NCBI GenBank assembly: GCA_922989275.2
Contig: OV277859.1
Coordinates: 92,128,198-92,192,197, forward strand
Length of the DNA stretch: 64,000 nt
Origin: Gari tellinella
Lineage: Eukaryota; Mollusca; Bivalvia; Cardiida; Psammobiidae
Direction: 5' to 3'
Shown: positions 1 through 11,449 of the stretch, piece after piece
Layout: each line of letters begins with the position of its first letter
Position numbering within the stretch: the stretch's first letter is position 1
Program-made: the position numbers and the translations under genes
The notes under the pieces: generated by a model
Databases searched by the model: none
What the model was told of the DNA's origin: nothing
Seen by the model: only the letters and a program-made list of their open reading frames with translations

Positions 1-1291
1 ACGTCACGTGCACCCACACTCGCCATGCAAATGCGTGTTGTTCCTAATGACCATAGTATTACACTGTTTGCAAATGTAAGTCAAATTCGCCATAAGATAA
101 AAGGTGACTTAACTGAAGGACTTAGATCTAAATATATCTAAATTGTTTTCAAAGACTGAAACTTTCAAAAGAGTAGAAAGCTCTATTAAACGTCTACGAT
201 AAAGAAATGGTTTTTTTTCGTTTGAAAATAAAATCCTTGAACTGTACTTTATCGGATTATCGGAAGTAGCTACTGTTGTTGACAACTGCGACGCCGACGG
301 ATTACCACGGTTTGTGCAAATATAGTTAGAACTAACTATTTGTAGAATTAATTGAATTAGTTTATAATCAGTTTTAAAATGTATATTGCGGTATTTTATC
401 CAATGTTTTAATTGCCAAGATTTCAGTTTGAAACCTGCAAAGGCTGCGCTGGGTCATTGCTTCGGCTACTGAGGAATCAATATATTCGGATAGTACTATA
501 ATACGGACGTAATAAACGGTTGGCACGTGTATGCATGATTTCATGAAGCCATGACGTTCCTATTCGTGACTCTCAACTTCAATACGCTTTTAACTTGTCA
601 TATTCATCCCATGGAGTGTCATGTGCAGTAAATGGCCAGAAATATAAAACAGATTGTTTTTTATATACAGATTTTCACATCTGTCTGGGTGAGGCTTATC
701 ATGTTAATGCCAATCGAACAATATTTTGCACATCTAAGGTTTAGTTTAGATACTGGGTAATTTTGTATTTGAATAGCACCCAATTGGTACTCATATTTGT
801 GTTTCTTCATGTGAATATAAATGCTATTGTCAGTGTTAATTGCTATTCATTCCAAAGAAAGCAAGGTAATGCAGTACAAGGATCTAGTGTTGCTACAGTA
901 TACAGTGTTCCCTCCCCACAACGACCCTCTGAACAATGATTATCTCCTTACAACAACGCTTGCTGCTGTTCCAAAACAAGACAATTATGTCTAACCTTTT
1001 CACAGCTGCAATATCGTCTACTTAAAATTGTCGTCTGCTGTTTTTCTCAAAGTTACATATTGGACAATTTGACAGAAACAAACTTAATGACGAGTGTCAA
1101 ACACGGCTTCTGATTTGGATTCAAGCCGTTTGCAAAATTAAGCCAATTTCCCTCCCTATAATGACTCCCTCTGAACAACTGTCAACGCACACACTCTTTG
1201 TCTCCCATTGGGTGCCACTGTAGAGATTAGAGAGGGAGCACTGGATAGCTAATTTTTTAACTAACAATCACTTGAAGAAGCCTGATGGTCT
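1..1291. other. No gene recognised
   Basis: AT-rich single-copy-looking sequence. I see no convincing open frame, RNA gene or element end. The stretch just before the first family A MITE is ordinary flanking DNA. Confidence 0.4.
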
Positions 1292-1543
1292 TTAACCCAT
1301 TACCCCATAGGCTATATCTAGTTTTGTAGACAGGTGACTATTTAAAGCAGGTTAAAAGGAAAGCAGAATGCACCTTTAGGCACATTCTGCTTTCCTTTTA
1401 GCCTGCTTTAAGCTACCATCTGCTAGGATATGAAGAATATTTATTATGGTACATAAACATAACTGATTAAATACCAAATATTTTCTATAATGGAGGAGTA
1501 AATTAAAGGTGTAAAAAGGCGTATTTATGGGGTAATGGGTAAA
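1292..1543 (+). repeat. Family A palindromic MITE, full copy
   Basis: The copy starts TTAACCCATTACCCCATA and ends with its inverse (TATGGGGTAATGGGT), a near-perfect 18-bp terminal inverted repeat including TTAA. The middle is a long hairpin, from AAAGCAGG to CCTGCTTT, with a centre near 1376. To its right are the family's subterminal blocks: CATCTGCTAGGATAT, a TTTTCTATAATGGAGGAG-like block and GGTGTAAAAAGG. There is no coding capacity. TTAA flanks with CCC...GGG ends fit piggyBac-like non-autonomous elements; this assignment is inference. Confidence 0.85.
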
Positions 1544-2285
1544 AGATAGTAGCATAATGCAGAATGTCATACAGGAGCTTTGTAAATTACTTACGTCCTG
1601 CATTGAACTGTCACCTGTCAAGGGGTTTAGCGGTCACTTAATACAGGTTTGACTGTTACTCATTACAAAGTAATCTGCATACCCTTACCTTAAAGTTACA
1701 CCAATTTCAAGTTGAACAAGATTCTTAAACTGCTAGAGATTCCTGCAAACATCGTATTACAGAAACTCCTGATTCCCAGGTGTGATCACATTATTAACAG
1801 CCTGCTTTCAACAGCAGCCAATGCTTCTGACATGGTTTCATTTAAGCTAGAGCTATTATCACTGATATTCTAAGCAGGCTTCAATTCCTGCGGCTGTGTG
1901 GGCTGTAACCAGAGCCGTTTAGATAAAGGGTTGGAAATAAAGCTGAAAACTCTTTATGATATTAGCTTTCTCACTGTTACCGGTAACTACATCTATCTAA
2001 CTTTTCTACCTGTCTATCCTGTCACTTTCCTTTTTCTTGTCAATTCACCTGTAATATGGTACATAAAAGCCAAGTGTGACTAAGTTGACATATAATGTAA
2101 ATGTAGATAACTGATAAAAACAATCAGGACAATATGTCCAACTAGCTGTGTATCTGTTTTTATGGGATTTGCCCCAAACTTTCACAGATTAACAAATTGT
2201 ATGTGTTATTCTTCATGTTATTTGAAATTTGGGCTGTGACCATTTTTGGGGGATAGGGGACCGGTATACGGGGAGGCATATAGTT

Positions 2286-2450
2286 GAAAGCAGGTTGAAA
2301 GTAAAGCAGAATGCTCCTGAAGGAGCATCCTGCTTTACTTTCAACCACAGCTTTAAGCTGCCACTTATAATAGAAAGACTTTCATGTTCATTACTTTCCT
2401 TAATGAAGATATAATTAGAGGTGTAAGATGTGTCATATTTATAGAGTATA
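2286..2450. repeat. Degenerate family A-type hairpin
   Basis: The central stem (AAAGCAGGTTGAAAGTAAAG and its complement, centre CTCCTGAAGGAG) is intact. The flanking blocks are eroded and the TTAA ends are not recognisable. Short open frames across it are by-products of the palindrome. Confidence 0.6.
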
Positions 2451-2611
2451 TAGTTTAAATAGGCATAGCTATGACTAGATTCCAAAATTAATTTTAAGTT
2501 TTGTTTATGATAAAATTAATTTAATTTTACAGATATTTTGTTGACAAAATACAGCTTTAAAGTTTAAAGATAGTATAATTAAAGTTAAAGGAAAAACTCT
2601 CTGTCTGTCCT

Positions 2612-2645
2612 TTTCCATCCATCCATCCGTCCATCTATCCATATT
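2612..2645. repeat. CCAT-type microsatellite
   Basis: Imperfect run of CCAT/CCGT/CTAT tetranucleotides in otherwise plain AT-rich DNA. I see nothing else in 2455-3100. Confidence 0.75.
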
Positions 2646-3103
2646 TTTGTCTGTCTTTAAAAGTCATCAGTACACTGCCTCACTTTAGATACTGGTATCT
2701 TCCTGTCTCTTCCTGACTCTTATCTTCCCTGTCTCTGTTGCAATTTGTTCTTATTCAAAAGTTATTTGTCAAAAAACTGAAGCAGTTTAACATTTGTATT
2801 AACTTATCTTGTTTAACACAGTTTTATTATGTTAATTCCAGCATATGTTAAGAGGAAATTTAATCTTTAATTACCTTTGCCCTAAATTCTTTAATCTTAA
2901 TCACAAATTGCATCAAGTTATGAATATGAAATAGCAGGATGATAGGTTTAACATAATGTCATATAAACATTCAGTTTATGTTTAGTTTTTATTGAAAAGG
3001 TAATCTTATTATCTGGATAGTGATCCAACTGCAATTGTGTGAGACTTTGGAGTCATTAAAAATAGATAAACACTGCTGAGTCTCAATAATTGGAAATACA
3101 GTC

Positions 3104-3255
3104 AAACTTGACATAAGTGGCCAATAGAAAATGGGCCAATTAGCTGTCTTTGATACTGAGGGCCGCTTAATTTAGGGACAATTTAAAGCAGAAAGCTCTT
3201 ATGTAAGTTTTCTGTTTTCAAATGTAAAGAGGCAGCTCAAAGACACTAGTTTGAT
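3104..3255. repeat. Degenerate short inverted-repeat element
   Basis: It opens with a CAGTCAAACTTGACA-type end and holds a short, poor hairpin around AAAGCAGAAAGCTC. It closes near TAGTTTGATTG. It resembles family E (see 61995-62200) but is too diverged for a firm boundary. Confidence 0.4.
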
Positions 3256-3261
3256 TGTAGC

Positions 3262-3521
3262 TTAACCCATTACCCCATAAATACGATTTTCACTCCTTTA
3301 ATTTATTCCTTCACTAAAGAAAATGGTTCCAATTTATACAGATATGAATATGTATGATAAGAAATATTTTCTATATTCTAATTTCTAGCGATGGTAGCTT
3401 AAAGCAGGATAAAATTAAGCAGAATGTGCCTTAAGGTGCATTCTGCTTTACTTTCAACCTGCTTGAAGTGCATGGTCACCTATTTTCAAAACTAGAATCA
3501 GTCTATGGGGTAATGGGTGAA
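3262..3521 (-). repeat. Family A MITE, full copy, reverse orientation
   Basis: Starts TTAACCCATTACCCCATAAA, then the block that is right-hand in plus-oriented copies (CTTTAATTTATTC). Ends CTATGGGGTAATGGGT. The central hairpin is preserved, with centre TGCCTTAAGGTGCA. Confidence 0.85.
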
Positions 3522-3685
3522 GTTGACATTTCCCAATTTGTTTCAAACTTAAAAGTAAACAAAATTTGATTTTAATATGGTCATATTATCAATTCTGTGA
3601 AGAATAGTAAACGGTGTCAAAAGGTGTCTTAATGGAGGAAACTGTTGAAGAAGTACTGGATGTTGTTTTCAAGACACATAACTGC

Positions 3686-3936
3686 TTAACCCTTTACCTG
3701 ATAGCCTATTTCTAGTACTTAAGATAGGTGACTACTTAAAGCAGGTTGAAAGTAAAGCAGAATGCGCCTTAGGGCACATTCTGCTTTACTTTCAGCCTGC
3801 TTTAAGCTATCATGTACTATAATATAGAAAATATTCCCATAAATACATATTCATTATTGATTAAATTAGAACTATTTTCTTCAGCGGATGAATAAATCAT
3901 AGCCGCTAAAAGGCGCTTCTATTGGGGAAAGGGTTA
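3686..3936 (+). repeat. Family A MITE, subfamily A2
   Basis: TTAACCCTTTACCTGATAGCC at the left and TTGGGGAAAGGGTTAA at the right. The subfamily mark is the small internal palindrome GCTAAAAGGCGC near the right end, replacing GGCGTAAAAAGGTGT of A1. Hairpin centre is GCGCCTTAGGGCAC. Confidence 0.85.
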
Positions 3937-3969
3937 ATAAGCAGGCTTAAAATTTGGTAGAAATGTCCC

Positions 3970-4198
3970 TTAACCCATTATTCCATAGCATGCTTCTAGT
4001 TTTGAAAATAGATGACTTAATTAAAGCAGGCTAAAGGCATATCCTGCTTTACTTTCAGTCTGCTTTAAGCTATTATCTGCTAGAATATAGAAAATATTTC
4101 TTATGATTCTTATTTGTAACAGTATAAATTGGAACTATTTTCTTCAGTAGAGGAATAAATAAAGGCTTAAAAAGTGTATTTATGGGGTAATGGGTTAA
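3970..4198 (+). repeat. Family A MITE, shortened hairpin
   Basis: Ends are TTAACCCATTATTCCATA and TATGGGGTAATGGGTTAA. Part of the left stem is deleted, so the hairpin is asymmetric. It lies 33 bp after the previous copy. Confidence 0.85.
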
Positions 4199-4455
4199 GG
4201 AAATGAAAAGAAAGGTCAACACAGGTTTCACTATAGCTTTAGATTTATCATCAAGCTTTAACTTTCTAACACAATATACATGTACTAGTATGACAAAGTT
4301 AACATTGTCAACAGTTTGGATCCAGATCTTATTACAAGTCACTTGATAGCTGTTCCAGATCACTTGTACTTCTGCAACATTTAGTGGCACTGACGCTCAA
4401 TTTTGAATTTTAGCAGATGGCATTTTTAGCAGATTACAAATATATCTTTGCTGGT

Positions 4456-4635
4456 TTAACTCATTCACCCCTGAAACTTCAAAATGACAAACATTGCAGA
4501 CCCTGATCAGAGGGCTCCTTTAGGAGCCCTCTGATCTGGGTCTACACTGTTTGCATAGGACAAGTATACTCATTATGTACAGTTACAATGGTGGCAAAGG
4601 ACGAGTATACTCGTTGTTAGGGTTGAATGAGTTAA
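4456..4635. repeat. Family D hairpin MITE, full copy
   Basis: Termini are TTAACTCATTCACCCCTGA and a matching GGGTTGAATGAGTTAA. The central hairpin is CAGACCCTGATCAGAGGGCT, centre CCTTTAGG, followed by its complement. The right side holds two GAGTATACTCG/AGTATACTCA boxes typical of this family. TTAA at both ends matches families A and C. Confidence 0.8.
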
Positions 4636-5051
4636 TGATGAGAACTGTACATTAGTCAAGATTGCCATTTTGCGTTAGAAGAAACATTTAATGTAGAATG
4701 AAAAGAAAGAAGCCCTTTGCATAAAAGATGAGAGTGCTGTACGTATATCAGAGCAACAACGATTGATCCCAGTAAATAACTACATGTATATGACAAAAGC
4801 TCCAGATAAGACTGATCTGTCTTCTTTATGTCTGAGACTCTCACAAAACCCTATATTGTGACTACTGTCTTTATTTATTATAGAATTTATACATGTACCG
4901 GTATATAGTTACATGTGTTGTCTTTTTTTAAACAATTTAAAAGACTGTAGTCATATTTAGTAATACTGTTTGGCTTAGAAATAAGTATGTTTCTATTTTA
5001 AATATTCACTTTCTCTGGAATTCTGATACATGTACTTGACTATATCTGAAC

Positions 5052-5295
5052 TCGTTACCTAATAAATACACCTTTTTACGCCTTTCAATTATTTCTTCAC
5101 TAAGAAAATAGTTCAACTTTAAACAGCCATGAATAACATGATAAGATATATTTCATATATTATAGCAGATGGTAGCTAAAAGTAGGCTTAAAGTAAAGCC
5201 GCCTTAAGGAGAATTCTGCTTTACTTTCAGTCTGCTTTAATCAACCATCTGTCTTCAATACTGCAAACAAGCTGTACGTGGGGGAATGGGTTAAG
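5052..5295 (-). repeat. Family A MITE, reverse orientation
   Basis: Left end is degraded (GTTACCTAATAAATAC); right end is GGGGGAATGGGTTAA. The hairpin is partly deleted on one arm. Confidence 0.75.
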
Positions 5296-5368
5296 CTTAT
5301 AAGTCTCCTGCTAAATATTCATAGAGAAAACTGTTCCCACTTAACATCTATTATTATTCTGAAGTACC

Positions 5369-5604
5369 TTAACCAATTACACGTTTGAAGATAGGTGACG
5401 ACTTAAAGCAGGTTGAAAGTAAAGCAGAATGCGCCTTAAGGCGCATTCTGCTTTACTTTCAGCCTGCTTTAAACTATTATCTGCTAGGATATAGAAAATA
5501 TCTCTTATGATACATATCCATAACTGTATAAAAGGGAAATATTTTCTTAAGTGGAGGAATAAATAAAAGGTACAAAAAGTCGTATTTATGGGGTTATGGG
5601 TGAA
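5369..5604 (+). repeat. Family A MITE, full copy
   Basis: Left end TTAACCAATTAC, right end TATGGGGTTATGGGT. The central stem is near-perfect with centre TGCGCCTTAAGGCGCA. Confidence 0.8.
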
Positions 5605-5682
5605 TTTAATACATAAGCTAATGCATGTAAAATGTTTTCTCTTGGGAAGATTGCAGACTCAAGTCATGTACACAGATACTTT

Positions 5683-5745
5683 AAGAAAACCGTGCAGACC
5701 CTGATTCAGAAAAAGTTGTCTGATTTGAGTCTACACTGTTTTTCA
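5683..5745. repeat. Degenerate family D hairpin
   Basis: GTGCAGACCCTGATTCAGA faces TCTGATTTGAGTCTACACTG across a short spacer. Stem pairing is reduced. An open frame crossing it has no other support as a gene. Confidence 0.45.
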
Positions 5746-5958
5746 GAAAATGTCACCATATTACATGTTACTACATTACATACATCATGTATGGTTACAG
5801 CTGATCAAATACGGGAACATTTGTATCAACCTACTCGGGTACCATTGTAAAGAGAGAAGATGAGAGGACACTTTCACTTCCCATATTATTGTCTGCTAAT
5901 GAGTAGTCAGTCATAACTGAGAGTTTGGTTGAGACATAATGGCCCCTGTGAGAATTTC

Positions 5959-6151
5959 TAGGGCTTCAGATAAGGGGAGTATTTCAAAAATGAAAATCTT
6001 TATTTCTGCTTTAAACCCTATGGTGTCACTACTCATTAGAATGGTCTCGAAGGGACGATTCTAATGAGTAAAAACATAATAGGATTTGGTGCAAAAACGA
6101 GTGAAAATATGTTGGATTTATTCAGTTTACTCCCTCTTATCTGGAGCCCTG
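5959..6151. repeat. Family B palindromic MITE with 5-bp target duplication
   Basis: Ends are AGGGCTTCAGATAAGGGGAG and the inverse TACTCCCTCTTATCTGGAGCC. The centre is a palindrome of ACTACTCATTAGAATCGTCT type. ATTTC occurs immediately before (5954-5958) and after (6152-6156) the element, consistent with a 5-bp target duplication. Confidence 0.8.
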
Positions 6152-6611
6152 ATTTCTTGAATTATTCTTGAACTATTCCAGAATTAATTTCTAGATTATT
6201 AATGAATGTTTAATGTTATATGGCCACTTCTAGAACTGCGATTAATGGAATATTAGTAATACATGTAGTTCAAGAATTTCAGTTCTAGAACAACCATTTT
6301 TGTATTTAAAATTTTTTGTTTGTTCTTTAGCTATTTGATTTCTATTTTTTGGAGACATACTGGGCTAAGAGAGAACTGCTTATAATGGCTTTTGTTGGTT
6401 GAACATTATCAGTTCTGTCAACAGAATGGAATCTGTGTATTGATTGGTATAAAAGTTTAATGGGTCTTATCAAGCTAGCCATATAGGTGGGAGCTTCTGG
6501 TTTACTTAGAGCTAAATTGGATCACTGCCTGGATAAAAGGTAAAATCTTGTTTCTGATATGTAGGCTAGCATACTGCTTCAGACATATACATTTTTAAAC
6601 AAATTAACCCT

Positions 6612-6862
6612 TTAACCCATTACCCCATAGCCTACAGTTTCTAGTTTTGTAAATGACCACTTAAAGCAGGTTAAAATAAAGCAGAATGCGCTAAAGGCGC
6701 ATTCTGCTTTACTTTCATCCTGCTTTAAGCTACCATCTGCTAGAATATAATAAATCATTTCATATGGTTCATGTCTGTGACAGTATAAATTATAACAATT
6801 TTCTTCAGTGGAGGGATAAATTAGAGGCGTAAAAAGGAGTATTTATGGGGTAATGGGTTAAC
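6612..6862 (+). repeat. Family A MITE, full copy
   Basis: Perfect-looking termini TTAACCCATTACCCCATA and TATGGGGTAATGGGTTAA. Hairpin centre is GCGCTAAAGGCGC. The right TTAACCC is shared with a further partial copy. Confidence 0.88.
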
Positions 6863-6945
6863 CCTGGTTTGAAGACAGATGACCACATATAACAGGTTGA
6901 AAGTAAAGCAGTATCTTAAGGTGTATCTGCTAAGATATAGAAAAT
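6858..6945 (+). repeat. Family A MITE, partial copy abutting the previous one
   Basis: TTAACCC leads directly into CTGGTTTGAAGACAGATGAC and one hairpin arm, then stops after GCTAAGATATAGAAAAT. The right half is missing. Confidence 0.65.
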
Positions 6946-6956
6946 TGAAAACAGTG

Positions 6957-7016
6957 AAGATCCAGATCTGATACGGCTCCTAAGGGAGCCCTATGATCAG
7001 AGTCTGCACTGTTTGC
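6957..7016. repeat. Family D hairpin, isolated
   Basis: GATCCAGATCTGATACGGCT pairs imperfectly with the complement ending GCACTGTTTGCC. Family ends are not evident. Confidence 0.55.
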
Positions 7017-7059
7017 CATAATTAATTTTGAGACATGCCCTTCAACTGAAGAGTCAATG

Positions 7060-7310
7060 TTAACCCTTTGAACGCTACTCATGCATATAGGCATCTTTTT
7101 CAAATAGTGAAGAGTATACTTGTCCTATGCAAACAACACAGATCCTGATCAGAGGGCTCAAGCCTCCTAAAGGAGTCCTCTGATCATGGTCTGTACTGTT
7201 TGTAATATTGAAATACATTGACAAATACAACCCTAAATAGTAAAAATTTGACAACCGCGGTACCAGTAAACTAAATTGGAAACTCTAGAATTGTCCATTT
7301 GAAGTTTCGA
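7060..7310. repeat. Family D MITE, long version
   Basis: Starts TTAACCCTTTGAACGCTAC and carries an AGAGTATACTTGTCC box, then the hairpin TCCTGATCAGAGGGCT with its complement, and a CAACCCTAAATAGT block. The right end is unclear. Confidence 0.6.
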
Positions 7311-7368
7311 GGAGGAAAAATTAATATTTCACTTGATTTAGAAAATGGAAGAGTTCATTTGGGATATC

Positions 7369-7520
7369 CAGGGCTCCAGATAAGAGGAGTATTTCAAAAA
7401 ATAAAATCTTACTCTCAGCATTAAACCCTATGGTGTTACTACTCATTAGAATCGTCTCGACAATCGTTACTGACAAAATGTAGGATTTGTTCAGTTTACT
7501 CCCTTTTATCTGGAGCCCTG
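7369..7520. repeat. Family B MITE with 5-bp target duplication
   Basis: Starts CAGGGCTCCAGATAAGAGGA and ends TTTTATCTGGAGCCCTG. ATATC flanks both sides (7364-7368 and 7521-7525). Part of the central palindrome is deleted. Confidence 0.85.
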
Positions 7521-7530
7521 ATATCAATGA

Positions 7531-8040
7531 TAAGAGTTACCTATAACATTGTTGCTGTAGCCTGTAGGGGCAGTTTTTATCAGTTATGAATGATCAAGAG
7601 ATTTTGCTATTTCATGCTACAGTCATCGAATCATTTAATCTAAAGACCCATTATACATGTACATGTATGTAACCCCAGTATATAATCAAAGTGCTGAAAG
7701 CACTGAGAGATCCGCGATTAGTGAAATGATCTAGTTTAATTGAACGTATTGAAGATTTTACACCTATTAAGTGCACTTAAAGCAATCAGTAAGTATAAAC
7801 AAGTACACTATCTTTGCCGGCCTTGTTGTAATTAGTTGCCCATTTGATACTTAACAAGTATTGGAAGTTTCAAATAAACAGTAACCTGTCTTGTTGCAAC
7901 TAGTTATCATTTGATATTTAACAAGAATGCAAGGTTTGAAGTTTAAGATATTTAAATTTTACAAAATTTATGTAAATATAACAAGGGTGATAACTCAGGA
8001 ATGACAAGACTCAGTGTGGCCTGTTTTGTTTGGAATGAGC
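7531..8040. other. No gene recognised
   Basis: Plain AT-rich DNA. It includes two diverged copies of a TTTGATACTTAACAAG-like phrase, probably an old tandem repeat. Confidence 0.4.
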
Positions 8041-8530
8041 TTGCCGTTTGATACTGAACAAGATCATATGTTATATTGATTTTGATCGATTGATTAGTGT
8101 TTTATGGCCCATCGACACCAATGGTCATTTAGAGCCGAAAAATATTGATGGTAGAAAAAAAATCAGAACTGAAAATCAATTTTCAACTTCATTTTATTTT
8201 ATAGTCAAATGGCATATTGAGGACTTATTTCTCATGATCAAAGAGTTATGGCCAGCTATGATGAGTTATCTCCCTTCCTATTCACTTGAAATAATATAGG
8301 ATGGGTTATCTCCCATTTCACCCGAGTTTACCTCTAAATGACCTTGACCTTTGCCAGACATGACCCAAGTTGTACTGACCTCAAGAGCTTCTTGAGGTCA
8401 GTACACACTCCAGATATAAAGTCTCTATTCACTGTTGTTCAAAAGTTACGACCAAGGTAAAAGTTGTGTACAGACAAACAGACAGATCAAAAACGATTTG
8501 CCCCCGACTAAGTCGTGCGGGGCATAAAAA
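8041..8530. repeat. Dispersed repeat with terminal hairpin
   Basis: Contains a GATCGATTGATTAGTGTTTT segment resembling a common bivalve repeat and an ATGACCTTGACCTTTGCC box. It ends with a GC hairpin (CCCCCGAC...GTGCGGGG, about 8500-8522) followed by CATAAAA. It looks like a Helentron-like non-autonomous element, but the left end is not defined. Confidence 0.45.
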
Positions 8531-8599
8531 TGAAATCGAAATAGATTTATGCTGTGTGGGCAAAACTTGCATTATGTTGCAGTATAAGTAATTTAATTT

Positions 8600-8870
8600 A
8601 TTGTAATGAGTAGTCAGTGGTGCACATGAGGTAGTTCAAAGCAAGATAAAAGTTCAGCAAAAAGCTCTGGCAGGAGCTCCCTGCAAAAAGTTACTTTCAT
8701 CTTACTTTAAGCAGTCAGTGTTTTGACATAATGTAGTTCACTCACTGTTGGATATAGGAGATTTGCACTTTTGGCTATGGAGGAAAGGGGTAAAGCAATG
8801 CGAAAGTAATCAGAAAGCACCTAAGGAGCTTTCTGCTTTACTTTTATCTAAATAATCTTGCATAATGCAG
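8600..8870. repeat. Two degenerate AAAGCAGAAAGCTCC-type hairpins
   Basis: Stems around CAGCAAAAAGCTCTGGCAGG (8650-8710) and GTAATCAGAAAGCACCTAAGG (8800-8850) resemble the family E core. Termini are not recognisable. Confidence 0.45.
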
Positions 8871-8989
8871 CCACTTGACAAGTTGTACTGTAAACCAACA
8901 ATTGGACCTCATGTAGTGGTTGTAATAGATGTGCTTTACTGTAAATGAAACTATTGTTGGCATCGAGATTCAAAATAAGCATCAGAGAG

Positions 8990-9862
8990 TGAAATGTCGC
9001 ATACAAAAAGAACGAGAGCACCGCAAGCGGTACATTATACTCCCACTGGCAAAGAAATATATAGTTTTATCAAATTTCATTTTAATTTGTACACACTTAG
9101 AGCTCTGAGAGCATAAACAATACTGAAATAGAGCATTTTCTAGCATATCTGAATACACCAAGGGCAGATAACTCTTGGCACAATGATCCGATTTCAATAA
9201 TAATTAACCCTTTCATGAACTTATACTTCTATAATTATACTATGGGCAAACATAATCAAAATCCATTCAAAACTGTAGTTGCTAAGTGTGTTAACACTGT
9301 CAAATAAGCCTTTTATTAAATATTTGAGTACACCATGGACAGACAACTCTGTAATAAAATATCAAATAAATCTCAAACTTTACTCAGCTTCAGATCTTGA
9401 TGCATAAAATCTCTCTTCATTAATATCCTTGAAATAGTTTTCCAAGAAAACTCTGGACAAGCTCTTTATAGCATATTTGAGTACATCAAGGACAAATTAC
9501 TCTGTAAAGAAAAGTTGAATGAACCTCAAACTTGACTCAGCTTTTGATATTGATGCACATAACACATGTGTGAAGTTTCATTAATATCCCTCCAATAGTT
9601 TCCCCAGAAACCTCCGGACAAGCTTTTTATAGCATATTTGAGTACATCAAGGGCAGATAATTCTGTAACAAAAATTCAAATGAACCTAAAATTCGACTCG
9701 GCTTTAGATCTTGATGCATATAACATTTATGTGAAGTTTCATTAATATCCCTACAAAATTTTACCCAGAAATCTCCGGACAAACAAAATGTTGACGGACG
9801 AACAAACGAACAGACAGGGTCGCGCCAATATACAACCACCTTTAGAGGTGGGCGTATAAAAC
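8990..9862 (-). repeat. Tandem-core element with end hairpins
   Basis: Three or four imperfect units of about 155-165 bp repeat the phrases GAGTACATCAAGGGCAGAT and CATTAATATCCCTCCAATAG. One end has the hairpin ACCGCAAGCGGT and the other a CCACCTTTAGAGGTGG hairpin followed by GCGTATAAAA. A GACGGACGAACAAACG block precedes the latter. The architecture parallels 11957-13345 with unrelated sequence. Confidence 0.6.
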
Positions 9863-10171
9863 ATGATCTTGTTAAAATTAAGGTTATCTCGGGCTTTCAA
9901 TTCTGATTTTATTTACTTGCACTTATACTGTATCAAGATATTATGAATTATCTATAAACACAACAGGAAAAATTTGTAATTTATATTTAATTTGCTTTTT
10001 TTCCTATTTCATCAGTTCTGATAATACACAGCAGTTAAAAATACCAACAACAGTGAACACTATAAAGTTGTAAACCTTACGTTTCAATTTAACAGCTTTT
10101 TGAGAAACTATATTAAAATCATTAGTTAAAAATCACAGCATAATTTTCTTTCAAATAAATAACATGGATTC

Positions 10172-10330
10172 AGGGCTCCGCATAAGGGAAGTACTTCAAG
10201 AACTTAAATCTTTATGTCTGCATTAAACCATATGGTGCGACTGTTCATTAGAATTGGTTCAAAGAGACAATTCTAAAGATAAGTTTAACCACACCATAGG
10301 ATTTGGTGCTGACATGGAATTTCCATCCAA
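10172..10330. repeat. Family B MITE, partial
   Basis: CAGGGCTCCGCATAAGGGAA starts the copy and the CATTAGAATTGG / CAATTCTAA centre is recognisable. The right terminal repeat has been lost. Confidence 0.65.
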
Positions 10331-10430
10331 TTGAACATATCCATCGCTCTAATCAGTTCATATATTTATTACTCAAATTCAGCACATAATTATGTTGTTC
10401 GCCCTTGAAAAAAGTCAGTTTTAATTTGCA

Positions 10431-10736
10431 TCATAGTCTCTGACTCTGTTTATGAAAGTCCATCTTGGATAGGAAACTGCTGGATGTCATGTTTACTGCT
10501 TGTCCTACATTGTTTACCACTTCAGGCAGGGAAACATTCCAAAAATTGCACTGGTTATGAAACACCACACAGGCTATGATGATTCTGCAATAGATAGTAC
10601 AAACATAATTGATTGTTATCATATGCATAAGGCTTTCTACAGGCCTGAAACATCTCAGGACTTTTGTGTTGTTTTTTTCTTTTATAATTTTTGTACCACT
10701 TAACATATTGACCAAATAGCAGATTTTATTCCACAA
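10431..10736 (-). pseudogene. PIF/Harbinger-type transposase C-terminal remnant
   Basis: The open frame gives about 101 residues. The part CRIIIACVVFHNQCNFW, followed by a short acidic LPE-like stretch, matches the family habit of ending the DDE nuclease domain with a hydrophobic I-I-A-C-x-x-x-H-N helix (as in HARBI1-like proteins). PIF/Harbinger nucleases cut and rejoin transposon ends in the nucleus. Here the three catalytic acidic regions are absent, no myb-like partner gene is visible, and the upstream part is missing, so this is a dead fragment. The assignment rests on one motif read by eye. An alternative is a chance open frame. Confidence 0.45.
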
Positions 10737-11031
10737 AATGACACTAGTGGTCTCTCACAAGTTCCTGCTTTAGCAAAGTTACTTGTGCAAAAGCAGGAGA
10801 TTATGTTGAAGATTCTTCAACTATTCTTTATAAAGCGTAAGCTGAATTTTGGAGGCAATGTTAAGTTTTATTTGGCGTTATGGAAACATGTGATCAATAA
10901 GGCATGGTTGTGGCTTATTTGTACTTTCCCATGAATTTTTCAGCATGTCTGGTATATGTATTCAATCAATGGAGTTAAAGTTCTAAAATAGAATGATTAT
11001 AAATTAATGTTGACGTAGTTCTACTCATACA

Positions 11032-11210
11032 GGGTTTCAGATAACTGAAAAGTAAAATTCTTTATGTCTACATTAAACCCAGTGGTGTGACTACTTATTA
11101 GAATCCTGTTTTCGAGACAATTCTAATGAATGGTAACACCATAGGCGTTGGTGCTGACGTGAAGAAAAGCTGCATTTGGTCTCATTACTCCAACTTATGT
11201 GGAGCCCTGA
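11032..11210. repeat. Family B MITE, diverged copy
   Basis: CAGGGTTTCAGATAACTGAA at the left and TATGTGGAGCCCTG at the right. Central palindrome is TATTAGAATCCTG...GACAATTCTAATGA. The flanks (ACTCA, ACTCG) hint at the same 5-bp duplication after mutation. Confidence 0.7.
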
Positions 11211-11449
11211 CTCGTAATTATATATTGGATTTCATGGACTGAAATGAAAATAATTATACTGTTAGTGTCAGGACTGTACACATTACTGTCTTATTATTTT
11301 TCAATCTAAAGACCCAAACACATAGTCATTGCCTTTAACTTGTCTTTTAAATGTTTTCTTTCAATTATTTACTATATACTGTACTTTGTAGGCTCTCTAA
11401 ATTATAACATAACATACGAAACTATTTTGCATTTTAAGGAGACTCAGCT

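Noticed and set aside
1292..1543. Rho-independent terminators or pre-microRNA genes for the many hairpins
   Set aside because: The hairpins are repeated in dozens of copies with transposon ends, so mobile elements explain them. Processing to small RNAs cannot be judged from DNA alone.
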